From Alphaproteobacteria bacterium (GTDB lineage Bacteria; Pseudomonadota; Alphaproteobacteria; UBA8366; Aestuariispiraceae): a stretch of DNA of 64,000 nucleotides. The stretch lies in assembly GCA_033344895.1 (NCBI GenBank), contig JAWPMN010000001.1:1736001-1800000 (forward strand), given 5' to 3'. The notes under the pieces were generated by a model that was not told the DNA's origin, ran no database searches, and worked only from the letters and a program-made list of their open reading frames with translations. Positions 1-8,415 of the stretch are shown here, piece after piece. A program made the translations under genes and the position numbers. Within the stretch, counting starts at the first letter, position 1. Every line of letters begins with the position of its first letter.

Positions 1-382
1 GCTGGTGCCGCGCTGGGGGCCGCGCCGGGTCGTCCTGTTCGGATGCTGCTTCCTGCTGAGCGGGTCCGGGCTGCTGCTGGCCCTGTCCGGAGAGCTGACG
101 CTGTTCCGCGTCATCGCGCCGATGAGCGTCTACACGATCGGTTTCGGCATGGTCATTCCGGGCAGTATGGCGGAGGCCCTGCGCCCGTTTCCGCGCGTCG
201 CGGGCAGCGCCTCGGCGGTACTGGGCTTCTTTCAGTTCTTCTGCGCCGCCAGTACCAGCCTGATCGTTCAGCCGCTCTATGACGGAACGGCGCGATTGCT
301 GGCGGTCGTCATCCTGCTGGTCGCGATCACCGCGCTGTGCCAGTTCCTGTTCCTCACCCGCAATGGACCGCCACAAGAATGA
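1..382 (+). CDS. MFS multidrug exporter, Bcr/CflA type (C-terminal part)
   Basis: The reading frame is open from the left edge of the window, so only about the last 126 residues are seen. They contain four hydrophobic segments in the pattern of the C-terminal third of a major facilitator transporter. The piece matches the equivalent part of the next gene in layout (APM then a GxGxVxP stretch, then an AGSASA/AGTASA turn), so the two are probably tandem paralogues. The family exports drugs or small metabolites with protons across the inner membrane. The stop overlaps the next start by four bases (ATGA), so the pair is translationally coupled. Confidence 0.8.
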   Translation, partial: LVPRWGPRRVVLFGCCFLLSGSGLLLALSGELTLFRVIAPMSVYTIGFGMVIPGSMAEALRPFPRVAGSASAVLGFFQFFCAASTSLIVQPLYDGTARLLAVVILLVAITALCQFLFLTRNGPPQE

Positions 383-1584
383 AGTTTCTTTCAGATCCCG
401 CCAGCCGGGCCGCCACGGCCCTGCTGGTCCTGATCGTGGCCATCGGTCCGATCTCAACGGACCTCTATCTGCCCGCCCTGCCGGGTATTCAGGCGGCGTT
501 CGATACCGATGTCGCGACCGTTCAGCTGACCCTGTCGGTCTACATGATCGCCTTCGCCTTCTCCCAGTTGATCTATGGGCCGCTGTCGGACCGGTTCGGG
601 CGGCGGCCGGTCATCCTGTTCGGGCTGGCATTGTATTTCGCGGCCTCCATCGCCTGCATCATGGCCCCGACCATGGAGGTGCTGATCGGGGCGCGTTTCG
701 TCCAGGCCGTCGGCGGTTGTGCCGGGCAGGTGATCGTGCGCGCCATCGTCCGCGACGTGCACGGCCCGGACGGATCCGGCCGGGTCCTGGCCAAGATCGC
801 CGCGGCGATGGGCCTGGCGCCCCTGGTCGGGCCGATTCTGGGGGGCTATCTGACCGATGCCTTCGGCTGGCAGGCATGTTTCGTCGCCCTTTCGGCGGCG
901 GGCGGGTTGGCCCTTCTGGGCGGTGCGCTGATGCTGTCCGAAACCAACCGGATGCGCGATCCGGCGGCGACCTCCCCGCGGCGCATCGCCCGCAATATCG
1001 GCAGCCTCACCGTCGACCCGCGGTTCATCAGCTATACGCTCTGCGCGGCGGGCAGCTATTCCGGCCTGTTCGCCTTCATTTCCGGCTCCAGCTTCGTCTT
1101 CATCTCCGTGTTGGGCCTTGAGCCGACCCAGTTCAGCTTCTGCTTCTCCGCCGCCGTGCTGGGTTTCATCATCGGGGCACGGACCGCATCCCGGATCGCG
1201 GACCGGCGCCGGGCGGTCGGCATCGGCGCAACGTTGAATGCCGTCGGCGGCCTGACAATGCTGCTGTTCCTGCTGGCCGGCGTGGAAAGCGTCGCCACGG
1301 TCCTGGCACCGATGGTGGTCTTCTCCATCGGCATGGGCATCGTATTGCCCCATGCCCAGGCGGGTGCGGTCGCGCCCTATCCCGAAAAGGCCGGTACGGC
1401 ATCGGCCCTTTACGGCACCTTCCAATACGCCATCGCCTCGGGGGTCGGCCTGCTGGTTGGTCATGGATTCGACGGCTCGGCCCTGCCCATGGCCTGGGCC
1501 ATCGCCCTGTCCGGGGTGATCACATTTGCGTGTTTCGCAACCCTGCTTTGGCGCGGCAGACTGGCCCGGATCGCCAGAAATTGA
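379..1584 (+). CDS. MFS multidrug efflux transporter, Bcr/CflA family
   Basis: A 401-residue inner-membrane protein with about 12 hydrophobic segments. The STDLYLPALP stretch at residues 26-35 is typical of Bcr/CflA proteins, and the MFS motif A is GPLSDRFGRRP at 67-77. It probably exports a drug or metabolite by proton antiport; the substrate cannot be read from sequence. I chose the ATG at 379 because it overlaps the previous stop (ATGA) and leads directly into TM1, although the frame stays open upstream. The preceding gene is a partial paralogue, so this is a duplicated exporter pair. Confidence 0.88.
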   Translation: MKFLSDPASRAATALLVLIVAIGPISTDLYLPALPGIQAAFDTDVATVQLTLSVYMIAFAFSQLIYGPLSDRFGRRPVILFGLALYFAASIACIMAPTMEVLIGARFVQAVGGCAGQVIVRAIVRDVHGPDGSGRVLAKIAAAMGLAPLVGPILGGYLTDAFGWQACFVALSAAGGLALLGGALMLSETNRMRDPAATSPRRIARNIGSLTVDPRFISYTLCAAGSYSGLFAFISGSSFVFISVLGLEPTQFSFCFSAAVLGFIIGARTASRIADRRRAVGIGATLNAVGGLTMLLFLLAGVESVATVLAPMVVFSIGMGIVLPHAQAGAVAPYPEKAGTASALYGTFQYAIASGVGLLVGHGFDGSALPMAWAIALSGVITFACFATLLWRGRLARIARN

Positions 1585-1801
1585 GGCGAAACTGTGGCAT
1601 TGCGCCGTCCCGCGGCCAGCCCGCATTGACGGCGCCCGGTTCGCGCACCAAATCGCAGAAGCGCATTTTTCCCGATGCGGCGACTGCCGGACCGGGGACC
1701 GGCCCGGGGAAAACCGGATGCACGTCCGACAGGCCATGTTATCGTAACCCGCGATCAGAGACGCGGCGGCACGCACCGGCGCGAGACTATAGAGGAAGCA
1801 C

Positions 1802-3325
1802 ATGACGCATCTCAGACAGCCCGAAACCTATCGCAGCGGTGTCGACCGGTCGCGGCCGCGCGCCCTGACCCAGGCCGCCGACGGGTCCGCCAGTCAGATC
1901 CGCCTGCTGCGCCTGCTGACCATCATGACGGTCTGCACGGCGGTTTTGTTCCTTGCCGCGCGCCCGGGTTTTGCCCGGGGGGCGCCGGAAAGCTTCGCCG
2001 ACCTGGCGGAGCAGCTGCTGCCGGCGGTGGTGAACATTTCTTCGGAAACCGCGGTGCAGCGGTCGGGCCCGTTCCCCGAGGAGTTTCTGGAGCGCTTCGG
2101 CCGAGGCAATCGGGACGAGCAGCCGCGCCGCGCCCAAAGCCTGGGCTCCGGCTTCATCATTGATGGCACGGAAGGCATCGTCATCACCAACAACCATGTC
2201 ATCGACGGCGCGGATGAGGTGAAGGTCATCCTGCAGGATGATTCCGAATACACGGCCGAAATCGTCGGCTCGGATCCGGCGACGGATGTGGCGGTTCTGC
2301 GCATCAACACCGAGGGCAAGTCCCTGCCGGAAGTGCCATGGGGCGATTCCGACGCGGCGCGCGTCGGCGACTGGGTCGTGGCGATCGGCAATCCGCTCGG
2401 CCTTGGTGGCACCGTGACGGCGGGGATCATCTCCGCGCGCGGCCGCAACATCCAGAGCGGTCCCTATGACGATTACATCCAGACCGACGCCTCCATCAAC
2501 CGGGGCAATTCCGGCGGTCCGCTGTTCAACATGGACGGCAAGGTGATCGGCATCAATACGGCCATCTTCTCGCAGACCGGCGGCTCGATCGGCATCGGAT
2601 TCTCGATCCCGTCGAACCAGGCGGCCAATGTCGTCAGCCAGATCCTGACCTATGGCTCGACCCGGCGCGGTTGGCTGGGCGTTTCCATCCAGGAAGTGAC
2701 CGACGACATCGCGGATTCGCTGGGCATGGCGACGGCGCAGGGCGCGCTGATTTCCACCGTGCATGACGGCGGGCCGGCAGCCGAAGCAGGCTTCCAGGCC
2801 GGCGACATCATCATCGAGTTCGACGGCAAGCCGGTGGCCGATACCCGTGAACTGCTGCGGCTGGTGGCGAATGCCGCCGTCGACGAGCCGGTGGATGTGG
2901 TTGTCTGGCGCAACGGCAAGGAAGTCGACCTGACGCCGACGCTGGGCCAGCGTGAGAAGATCGACCTTGCCTCGCTAACCGGGGAGCAGGGGGGCCAGGG
3001 TAGCGGGTCCGCCCAGGTCAAGAAGCTCGATTCCCTGGGTCTGGAGATTGCGTCCCTGAACGATGTCCTGGCTGAGGAATTTGGCGTGGATCGCGGTGAA
3101 GGCGGCGGCGTCATCATCACCGATGTCGCCAAGGGTTCCGATGCCGAAGAGAAGGATCTGCGTCGCGGCGACGTCATCCTGGAGGTCAACCAGAACAAGG
3201 TCGGCAATCCGGGTGAGGTCGAGAGCGAAGTCAAGCAGGCGCTGGATGCAGGACGGTCCTCCGTTCTGCTGAAGGTGCTGCGCGGCGACCGCAAGATCTT
3301 CATTGCGGTGCGTTTCGCCCGCTAG
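1802..3325 (+). CDS. degP: Do-family periplasmic serine protease (DegP/HtrA-like)
   Basis: A 507-residue protease and chaperone that degrades misfolded envelope proteins. An N-terminal hydrophobic segment (about residues 35-56) after a basic stretch acts as signal peptide or anchor. The trypsin-like domain carries the triad His132 (TNNHV), Asp162 (TDVAVL) and Ser237 (GNSGGPL). Two PDZ domains follow, about 290-385 and 400-500, which bind exposed C-termini. The length fits the family. The start has a GAGGAA ribosome site six bases upstream. A strong terminator follows at 3349-3382, so the gene is probably monocistronic. The 217 bases before it hold no recognisable gene and presumably carry the promoter. 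Confidence 0.93.
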   Translation: MTHLRQPETYRSGVDRSRPRALTQAADGSASQIRLLRLLTIMTVCTAVLFLAARPGFARGAPESFADLAEQLLPAVVNISSETAVQRSGPFPEEFLERFGRGNRDEQPRRAQSLGSGFIIDGTEGIVITNNHVIDGADEVKVILQDDSEYTAEIVGSDPATDVAVLRINTEGKSLPEVPWGDSDAARVGDWVVAIGNPLGLGGTVTAGIISARGRNIQSGPYDDYIQTDASINRGNSGGPLFNMDGKVIGINTAIFSQTGGSIGIGFSIPSNQAANVVSQILTYGSTRRGWLGVSIQEVTDDIADSLGMATAQGALISTVHDGGPAAEAGFQAGDIIIEFDGKPVADTRELLRLVANAAVDEPVDVVVWRNGKEVDLTPTLGQREKIDLASLTGEQGGQGSGSAQVKKLDSLGLEIASLNDVLAEEFGVDRGEGGGVIITDVAKGSDAEEKDLRRGDVILEVNQNKVGNPGEVESEVKQALDAGRSSVLLKVLRGDRKIFIAVRFAR

Positions 3326-3348
3326 TCCGACAGGGCATTCTTGAACCG

Positions 3349-3382
3349 AAAACCCCCGGCGGGTAGCTCGCCGGGGGTTTTT
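3349..3382 (+). terminator. Rho-independent terminator of the degP-like gene
   Basis: A 13-bp perfect stem, AAAACCCCCGGCG paired with CGCCGGGGGTTTT, encloses a short loop and ends in a T run 24 bases after the protease stop. Because the stem starts with A and ends with T it could act in both directions, but both neighbours read rightward. Confidence 0.88.
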
Positions 3383-3451
3383 CTTGCCCGTTGCGCGCCC
3401 ATCGGGTAGTCAGATCGCCATTCCAATTCACCATAGACGGACGATCGGACG

Positions 3452-3934
3452 ATGAAAGAGCCGCGCATCCGGGACTATCCGGTCTCCTGGGAAGAACTTC
3501 ACCGCAATGCCCGTGCCCTGGCCTGGCGCCTGGCCGACCTGCAGCCGCTGGACGGTGTCGTCGCCGTGACGCGCGGCGGGCTGGTCCCCGCCGCCATCGT
3601 CGCGCGCGAACTGGAAGTGCGCCTGATCGACACGGTCTGCATCGCATCCTACGACCACAAGAAACAGGGCGAAGCCTCGATTCTGAAACCGGCCGATGCC
3701 GGCGATGGTGCGGGCTGGTTGATCGTCGATGATCTGGTCGACACCGGCAAGACCGCCAAGATCGTGCGCGACATGCTGCCGAAGGCCCATTTCGCCACGG
3801 TCTATGCCAAGCCGGCCGGTCGTCCGATGGTCGATACCTTCGTCACCGAGGTCTCGCAGGACACTTGGATCCTGTTCCCCTGGGACGTCGAATTGGCCTA
3901 TGCCGAGCCGATCCGGACGCGCGATCGCGGCTGA
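3452..3934 (+). CDS. gpt: xanthine-guanine phosphoribosyltransferase
   Basis: A 160-residue cytosolic purine-salvage enzyme that transfers phosphoribosyl from PRPP to guanine, xanthine or hypoxanthine. The PRPP-binding signature [11 protein letters not shown] lies at residues 92-102, and [12 protein letters not shown] at 37-48 is the type I PRTase first loop. The C-terminal FPWD stretch, where the base-stacking Trp lies, is also Gpt-like. The length agrees with E. coli Gpt (about 152). It stands alone between two terminator hairpins and is convergent with the peptide-transporter operon. Confidence 0.9.
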   Translation: MKEPRIRDYPVSWEELHRNARALAWRLADLQPLDGVVAVTRGGLVPAAIVARELEVRLIDTVCIASYDHKKQGEASILKPADAGDGAGWLIVDDLVDTGKTAKIVRDMLPKAHFATVYAKPAGRPMVDTFVTEVSQDTWILFPWDVELAYAEPIRTRDRG

Positions 3935-3935
3935 C

Positions 3936-3959
3936 CTTTCCGACCATCCTGTCGGAAAG
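3936..3959. terminator. Hairpin between convergent gpt and permease genes
   Basis: CTTTCCGAC and GTCGGAAAG form a perfect 9-bp stem around a six-base loop, two bases after the gpt stop and 17 bases beyond the stop of the facing permease gene. There is no long T run on either side. It is best read as a bidirectional terminator or RNA-stabilising hairpin. Confidence 0.6.
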
Positions 3960-3976
3960 TCGGTTAAGCGATACGC

Positions 3977-4804
3977 TCAGATCGCCCGGATCTTGCGCAG
4001 GCGCGGGTCTAGGAAGTCCCGCAATCCGTCACCCAGCAGGTTGAGGCCCAGCACCGCCCACAGGATGGCGAGGCCGGGGAAGATCGCCTGGCGCGGATCG
4101 ACATAGAGCAGGGTCTGGGCGTCGGCCAGCATCTTGCCCCAGCTCGGATTGGGCGGTTTCACGCCGAGACCGAGATAGCTCAACCCGGCCTCCGCCAGGA
4201 TTGCGACCGCGAACTGGATCGTTGCCTGCACCGCGATGACGCCGGCGATGTTGGGCAGCAGGTGCTTCACCGCCACCGACGGCCAGGGTCGGCCCATGGC
4301 CAGGGCGGCCCGCAGGAAGGGCCGCGCCATGACTGACAGCGCCGCGCCGCGCACCACGCGGGCGAAGACGGCGATGTTGAAGATGCCGACGGCGACCACG
4401 ACATTGACGGCGCCCGGCCCATGCACGGCGGCAATCAGAACGGCGGACAACAGCGCCGGGAAGGCGAAAATCAGATCCGCGCCGCGCGCGATCAGCATGT
4501 CGGCCGGCCCGTCGCGGTTCATCGCCGCCGCCAGGCCCAGCGGCAGCCCGCCCGCCAGGCCCAGTGCGATCGCGGCCAGTCCGACCAGCAGTGCCGTGCC
4601 CGCACCGCCCAGAATCCGCGACAGGATATCGCGTCCGAACATGTCCGTGCCCAGCCAGTGGCCGGCACTGGGCCCCTGCAGCCGGTCGACGATCGATTGC
4701 TGATCGATGCCGTAGGGTGTCCAGAACAGCGACACGATCGCGGCCAGCAGGATGATTCCGGTCAGCGCACCGCCGATCCACAATTGCGGGACGCGCGCTC
4801 TCAT
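3977..4804 (-). CDS. peptide ABC transporter permease, DppC type
   Basis: A 275-residue inner-membrane permease with an N-terminal TM (about 10-30) followed by the cytosolic LGTDMFGRDILSR stretch typical of DppC/OppC. The core is five-TM BPD_transp_1, with the coupling loop EAGLSYLGLGVKPPNPSWG near residue 215. It would pair with the DppB-type permease to move a di- or oligopeptide delivered by the binding protein. The start overlaps the upstream permease stop (ATGA). It is the last gene of the operon and no ATPase gene follows. Confidence 0.9.
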   Translation of the reverse strand: MRARVPQLWIGGALTGIILLAAIVSLFWTPYGIDQQSIVDRLQGPSAGHWLGTDMFGRDILSRILGGAGTALLVGLAAIALGLAGGLPLGLAAAMNRDGPADMLIARGADLIFAFPALLSAVLIAAVHGPGAVNVVVAVGIFNIAVFARVVRGAALSVMARPFLRAALAMGRPWPSVAVKHLLPNIAGVIAVQATIQFAVAILAEAGLSYLGLGVKPPNPSWGKMLADAQTLLYVDPRQAIFPGLAILWAVLGLNLLGDGLRDFLDPRLRKIRAI

Positions 4805-5751
4805 CCGCCACTCCTCCGCAGTCTGGGGTCGATGACGCCATAGGCGATGTCGACCAGAAAGCTCAGCAGCACGACGAAACCGGACAGCAGCAGCACCAGA
4901 TCGCGCACCAGGATCAGGTCGCGTTCGAAGATCGCCTGCAGCAGCAGCCGTCCGAGGCCGGGCAGGTAGAAAACGTTCTCCACGATCACCGCCCCGGCCA
5001 CCAGAAAGGCGAATTGCAGGCCCATCAGCGTGGCGATGGGGATCATCGCATTGCCCAGCGCGTGCCCGATCACGATGCGCCCGGCGCTCAACCCCTTTGC
5101 CCGGGCCGTGCGCACGTAATCCTCCCCGAGCGTTTCGAGCATCGAGGCCCGCACCATGCGGGACAGGATCGCGGCCTCCGACAGGGCGAGCGCGAGGGCG
5201 GGCAGGATCAGCGCCCGCAGCCCCGGCCAGACACCGTCCTGCCAGCCGGGGAAGCCCCCCGCCCCGACCCATCCGAGCTGCACCGCGAAGAGGAGGATCA
5301 GCAGAATGCCAAACCAGAAATTGGGGATGGCAAGGCCGATCTGCGCGAAGCCCATGACCAGAACATCGCTCAGTCCCCCGCGCCGGACCGCAGCGGCGAT
5401 GCCGAACGGCAGGGCGATCAGGGTCGACATCGCGAACGCCAGCACCGCCAGCGGCAGGGAGACCGCCAGCCGGTCGCGCACCATCTCCCAGATCGGTACC
5501 CGATAGACCTGGCTGATTCCCAGATCGCCAACCGCCAGGCCGCCGATCCATTCCAGGTACCGGACGGGGGCGGGCCGATCGAGCCCCAGCTGACTGCGCA
5601 GCGCGGCCAGCGTGTCCGGCCGGACCTCCGTCCCCAGCAGCAGCTGCGCGGCATCGCCCGGCAGCAGTTCCAGGGCCAGGAAAACCACGATGGAGGCCGC
5701 CAGCAGGGTCAGGATCAGCGCGGAAAGCCGGCGGATCGTGAACCCGATCAT
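4801..5751 (-). CDS. peptide ABC transporter permease, DppB type
   Basis: A 316-residue permease starting MIGFTIRRLSALI, the usual DppB/OppB opening, with a first TM and then a large periplasmic loop containing the GLDRPAPVRYLEW stretch. Five further hydrophobic segments carry the EEDYVRTARAKG-like coupling region (seen as GEDYVRTARAKG). It forms the membrane channel with the next gene, which it overlaps by four bases. It lies 51 bases after the binding-protein gene. Confidence 0.9.
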   Translation of the reverse strand: MIGFTIRRLSALILTLLAASIVVFLALELLPGDAAQLLLGTEVRPDTLAALRSQLGLDRPAPVRYLEWIGGLAVGDLGISQVYRVPIWEMVRDRLAVSLPLAVLAFAMSTLIALPFGIAAAVRRGGLSDVLVMGFAQIGLAIPNFWFGILLILLFAVQLGWVGAGGFPGWQDGVWPGLRALILPALALALSEAAILSRMVRASMLETLGEDYVRTARAKGLSAGRIVIGHALGNAMIPIATLMGLQFAFLVAGAVIVENVFYLPGLGRLLLQAIFERDLILVRDLVLLLSGFVVLLSFLVDIAYGVIDPRLRRSGG

Positions 5752-5802
5752 CCGGGACCCGTCATGGTGTTGAGACCCCCGACCGTGCCGCGATCACGCC
5801 GG

Positions 5803-7287
5803 TTACTCCCAGCGCGCGGCGGTCATGTCGTTGGCCTGGATCGGCGCATTGGTCCACATGCCCTTCAGTTCCTTTCGGATCACCGCGACCTTGGCGAGCT
5901 GGAACAGGAAGCCGTTGACCGCCTCGTCCGCCAGGATGCGCTGGGCCTGCTTGTACAGCGTGTTGCGCTGCGCCGGGTCGGAAACGCCGTCGATCTTCGC
6001 CATCAGGTCCTTGAACGCCGGATTCTCATAGCCGAAGTAGTATTCGTCCCGGGCATAGATGCCGATATCCAGCGGTTCCGTGTGGGACACGATGGTCAGG
6101 TCGAAATCATGCTCGCCCTTGAACACCTCGGACACCCACTGACCCCAGTCGACGGGGATCTGCTCGACCTCGAAGCCGACTTCGGCCAGTTGCGCCGCGA
6201 CGATTTCCCCGCCGCGCCGGGCATAGGTCGGCGGCGGCAGTTTCAGGACCAGTTTCGTCCCCTCGGCGACCCCGGCTTCCTTCAGCAGGGCCTTGGCCTT
6301 CGCCGGGTCGTATGGGGTCACGCCGGTCAGATCGGTATAGGCCGGGCTGTGCGGCGCGAAATGCGACCCGATGGGCGTGCCGAACCCGAACATGGCACCG
6401 TCGACAATGGCCTTGCGGTTGATCGCATGCTGGATCGCCTTGCGGACCCGGACATCCTGCAGCAACGGGCGGCGATGGTTCATCGACAGGATGGTTTCCC
6501 CTTCCGTCGTGCCTTTCAGAACGGCGAAACGTGGATCGGCCTCGAACTGGGCGACGGTTTCGGGCGCGCCGATATTCGGAATGGCGTCCACGTCACCGGC
6601 CAGCAGGGCCGCGACCTGGGCGGCGGCGTCGTCGATGACCTTGAAGGTGACGCGCTCCAACGCCGGGGCCTTGCCCCAGTAACCGGTGTTCCGAACCAGC
6701 TTGATCGTGTCGCCGCGGGCCCAGTTTTCGAACCGGAACGGGCCGGTGCCGACCGGATTGGTCTTGTTGTTGTCGGCGGAGGCCGGATCGACGATGACCG
6801 CATCGCCCCAGCCCAGATTCCACAGCAGCAGGCCTTCCTTGCGGTTCAGCTTCAGGACGACGGTACGGTCGTCCGGCGCCTCGATGGAATCGATGGCCGA
6901 AAACAGGCCCTTCTGCGCGTTCTCGGAATTCTCCGAGACGGCGCGTTCGAAGGAAAACTTCACATCGGACGCTTCCAGCGTGGCCCCGTCATGGAAGGTG
7001 ACGCCTTCACGCAGGATGAAGCGATAGGTCAGACCGTCATTCTCGATCACCCAGCGTTCGGCCAGACCGGGTTTCACCAGGCCCTGCGCGTCGATCCGGG
7101 TCAGGCCCTCGAACACATTGGCATAGACGACTTCATCGATGGCGGCGGGCGCCCCGGCCGTCGGGTCGAGATGCGGCGGTTCCAGCGTGATCGCCAGCGT
7201 TGCGCCGGTCTTCGCCAATGCGGTTCCGGAAAGGGCGGTCAAACCGAGCGCGGCACCCAGAAGGCACGCTCCGAACATCTTCTTCAT
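5803..7287 (-). CDS. peptide ABC transporter substrate-binding protein (family 5)
   Basis: A 494-residue periplasmic receptor of the SBP_bac_5 family, which captures peptides or related solutes for the two permeases downstream. The start MKKMFG opens a clear Sec signal peptide, with a cleavage candidate after ALA near residue 25. Family hallmarks are LDPTAG near the mature N-terminus, then GLTYRFILREGVTFHDG and the ASDVKFSFERA stretch. An in-frame start 69 bases upstream would spoil the signal peptide and is rejected. The ligand is unknown; the adjacent peptidase genes suggest an unusual peptide. Confidence 0.9.
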   Translation of the reverse strand: MKKMFGACLLGAALGLTALSGTALAKTGATLAITLEPPHLDPTAGAPAAIDEVVYANVFEGLTRIDAQGLVKPGLAERWVIENDGLTYRFILREGVTFHDGATLEASDVKFSFERAVSENSENAQKGLFSAIDSIEAPDDRTVVLKLNRKEGLLLWNLGWGDAVIVDPASADNNKTNPVGTGPFRFENWARGDTIKLVRNTGYWGKAPALERVTFKVIDDAAAQVAALLAGDVDAIPNIGAPETVAQFEADPRFAVLKGTTEGETILSMNHRRPLLQDVRVRKAIQHAINRKAIVDGAMFGFGTPIGSHFAPHSPAYTDLTGVTPYDPAKAKALLKEAGVAEGTKLVLKLPPPTYARRGGEIVAAQLAEVGFEVEQIPVDWGQWVSEVFKGEHDFDLTIVSHTEPLDIGIYARDEYYFGYENPAFKDLMAKIDGVSDPAQRNTLYKQAQRILADEAVNGFLFQLAKVAVIRKELKGMWTNAPIQANDMTAARWE

Positions 7288-7395
7288 CGCTGTATCCCTG
7301 TTGTCCTTTGCGCTGCGGTGAGCCCGCCGGCGCTCTTGTTGCCGGGACAGTACCAAGGGTTCATCCCGGAATGAAGCGTCTTTCCGTTCGCAGAC

Positions 7396-8415
7396 CTATG
7401 ATCCGCCGCCGAACCGGTCCCGCCAGCTCGGCGCCCGGCCGGGATGGGCTGAGGATTCGTAGACACCGCGCGCCACCGCACGGGCGAGACAATCCGCCGC
7501 AATGGCGCCGATCCGGGCGAGCCCGAGCAGATCGACCACCGGTCCCGTGCCGGTCGCGAGGCCGAAGACGGTGTCGCCGTCGAATGGGGTATAGATCGGC
7601 CGCACGGCGCGTCCCAGCCCGGCCTGCGCCATGACCGTCATGCGCTGAACATTGGTATGTCCCAGAATGGCGTCGGTGGCGACGACCGCGATGGTGGTGT
7701 TCTGGCGCGTCGCGGCATGGCCGGACAGTTTCGGAAAGGCGGGTTCCGGATCAGCCGGCCCCGTAGAGGCGCCGAGGCCGCCGAACTCACCGTTCTGTTC
7801 GAAAGGCGCGGCGAAGAAGCGGCCGTCGGGAAAGACCGTCTCCCCAAAGCAGTTCACCGCGACCAGGGCGGCGACAGTCGCGCCGGTGACCGGATCGACG
7901 GCAGACGCGCTGCCCAGCCCCCCGGCCAGGGACCCCGCCCGCGCCCCATATCCCGCGCCGGACCGTCCAAGGGCGAAATCCGCCGATGCGGTTTCGGCGG
8001 CCCTGCGGCCCAGGGCGCGGTAGGGCGGATCCTCGCCCCATTCCTTGTCGCCGCCATTGGCCATGTCATAGAGGATGGCCGCCGGCACGATCGGAACATG
8101 GGTGTCGCCGGTGTTGAAGCCGCGGTGCCGTGCGCCCAGCCAGGCGGCCACGGACCCGGCGGCGTCCAGCCCGTAGGCGGAACCGCCGGACAGGACCACG
8201 GCATCGATCCCGTCGACCAGCCGCGCCGGGGCCAGCGCGTCGGTTTCCCGCGTTCCCGGACCGCCGCCGCGGACATCGGCCGCCGCCACGGCCCGGATGC
8301 TGTCGCACAGGATGACCGTCGTGCCGGTGCGCACGGTCTCGTCCTGCGCATTGCCGACCAGCAGGCCCGCAACGTCGGTCAGACTGTTGCGCGGCCCGGG
8401 ATGAATTCCGCTCAT
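7396..8415 (-). CDS. P1-family (DmpA/NylC-like) N-terminal-nucleophile peptidase
   Basis: A 339-residue member of the P1/S58 family, which includes L-aminopeptidase/D-esterase DmpA and the nylon-oligomer hydrolase NylC. These are made as a precursor that cleaves itself to expose a Ser or Thr nucleophile. Here the likely cut is Asn239/Thr240 in RQNTTIAVVATDA, the same Asn-Thr junction as NylC. The early GGGPGTRETD stretch (51-59) and GGSAYGLDAA (78-87) are family features. It overlaps the upstream M81 peptidase gene by four bases (ATGA) and lies 108 bases before the binding protein, so it probably processes the imported peptide. Confidence 0.87.
   Translation of the reverse strand: MSGIHPGPRNSLTDVAGLLVGNAQDETVRTGTTVILCDSIRAVAAADVRGGGPGTRETDALAPARLVDGIDAVVLSGGSAYGLDAAGSVAAWLGARHRGFNTGDTHVPIVPAAILYDMANGGDKEWGEDPPYRALGRRAAETASADFALGRSGAGYGARAGSLAGGLGSASAVDPVTGATVAALVAVNCFGETVFPDGRFFAAPFEQNGEFGGLGASTGPADPEPAFPKLSGHAATRQNTTIAVVATDAILGHTNVQRMTVMAQAGLGRAVRPIYTPFDGDTVFGLATGTGPVVDLLGLARIGAIAADCLARAVARGVYESSAHPGRAPSWRDRFGGGS

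Noticed and set aside
1585-1801. Short open frames between the MFS and protease genes
   Set aside because: They lack ribosome sites and homology and read as non-coding upstream DNA of the protease gene.
3977-5551. 524-codon version of the DppC-type permease
   Set aside because: The extra N-terminal part is an out-of-frame reading of the DppB gene. The ATG at 4804 gives the normal DppC length and the ATGA overlap.
5014-7374. 786-codon open frame on the plus strand
   Set aside because: It lies antisense to the binding-protein and permease genes, is rich in Arg, Gln, Gly and Asp with no domain, and is the expected mirror of GC-rich codons.
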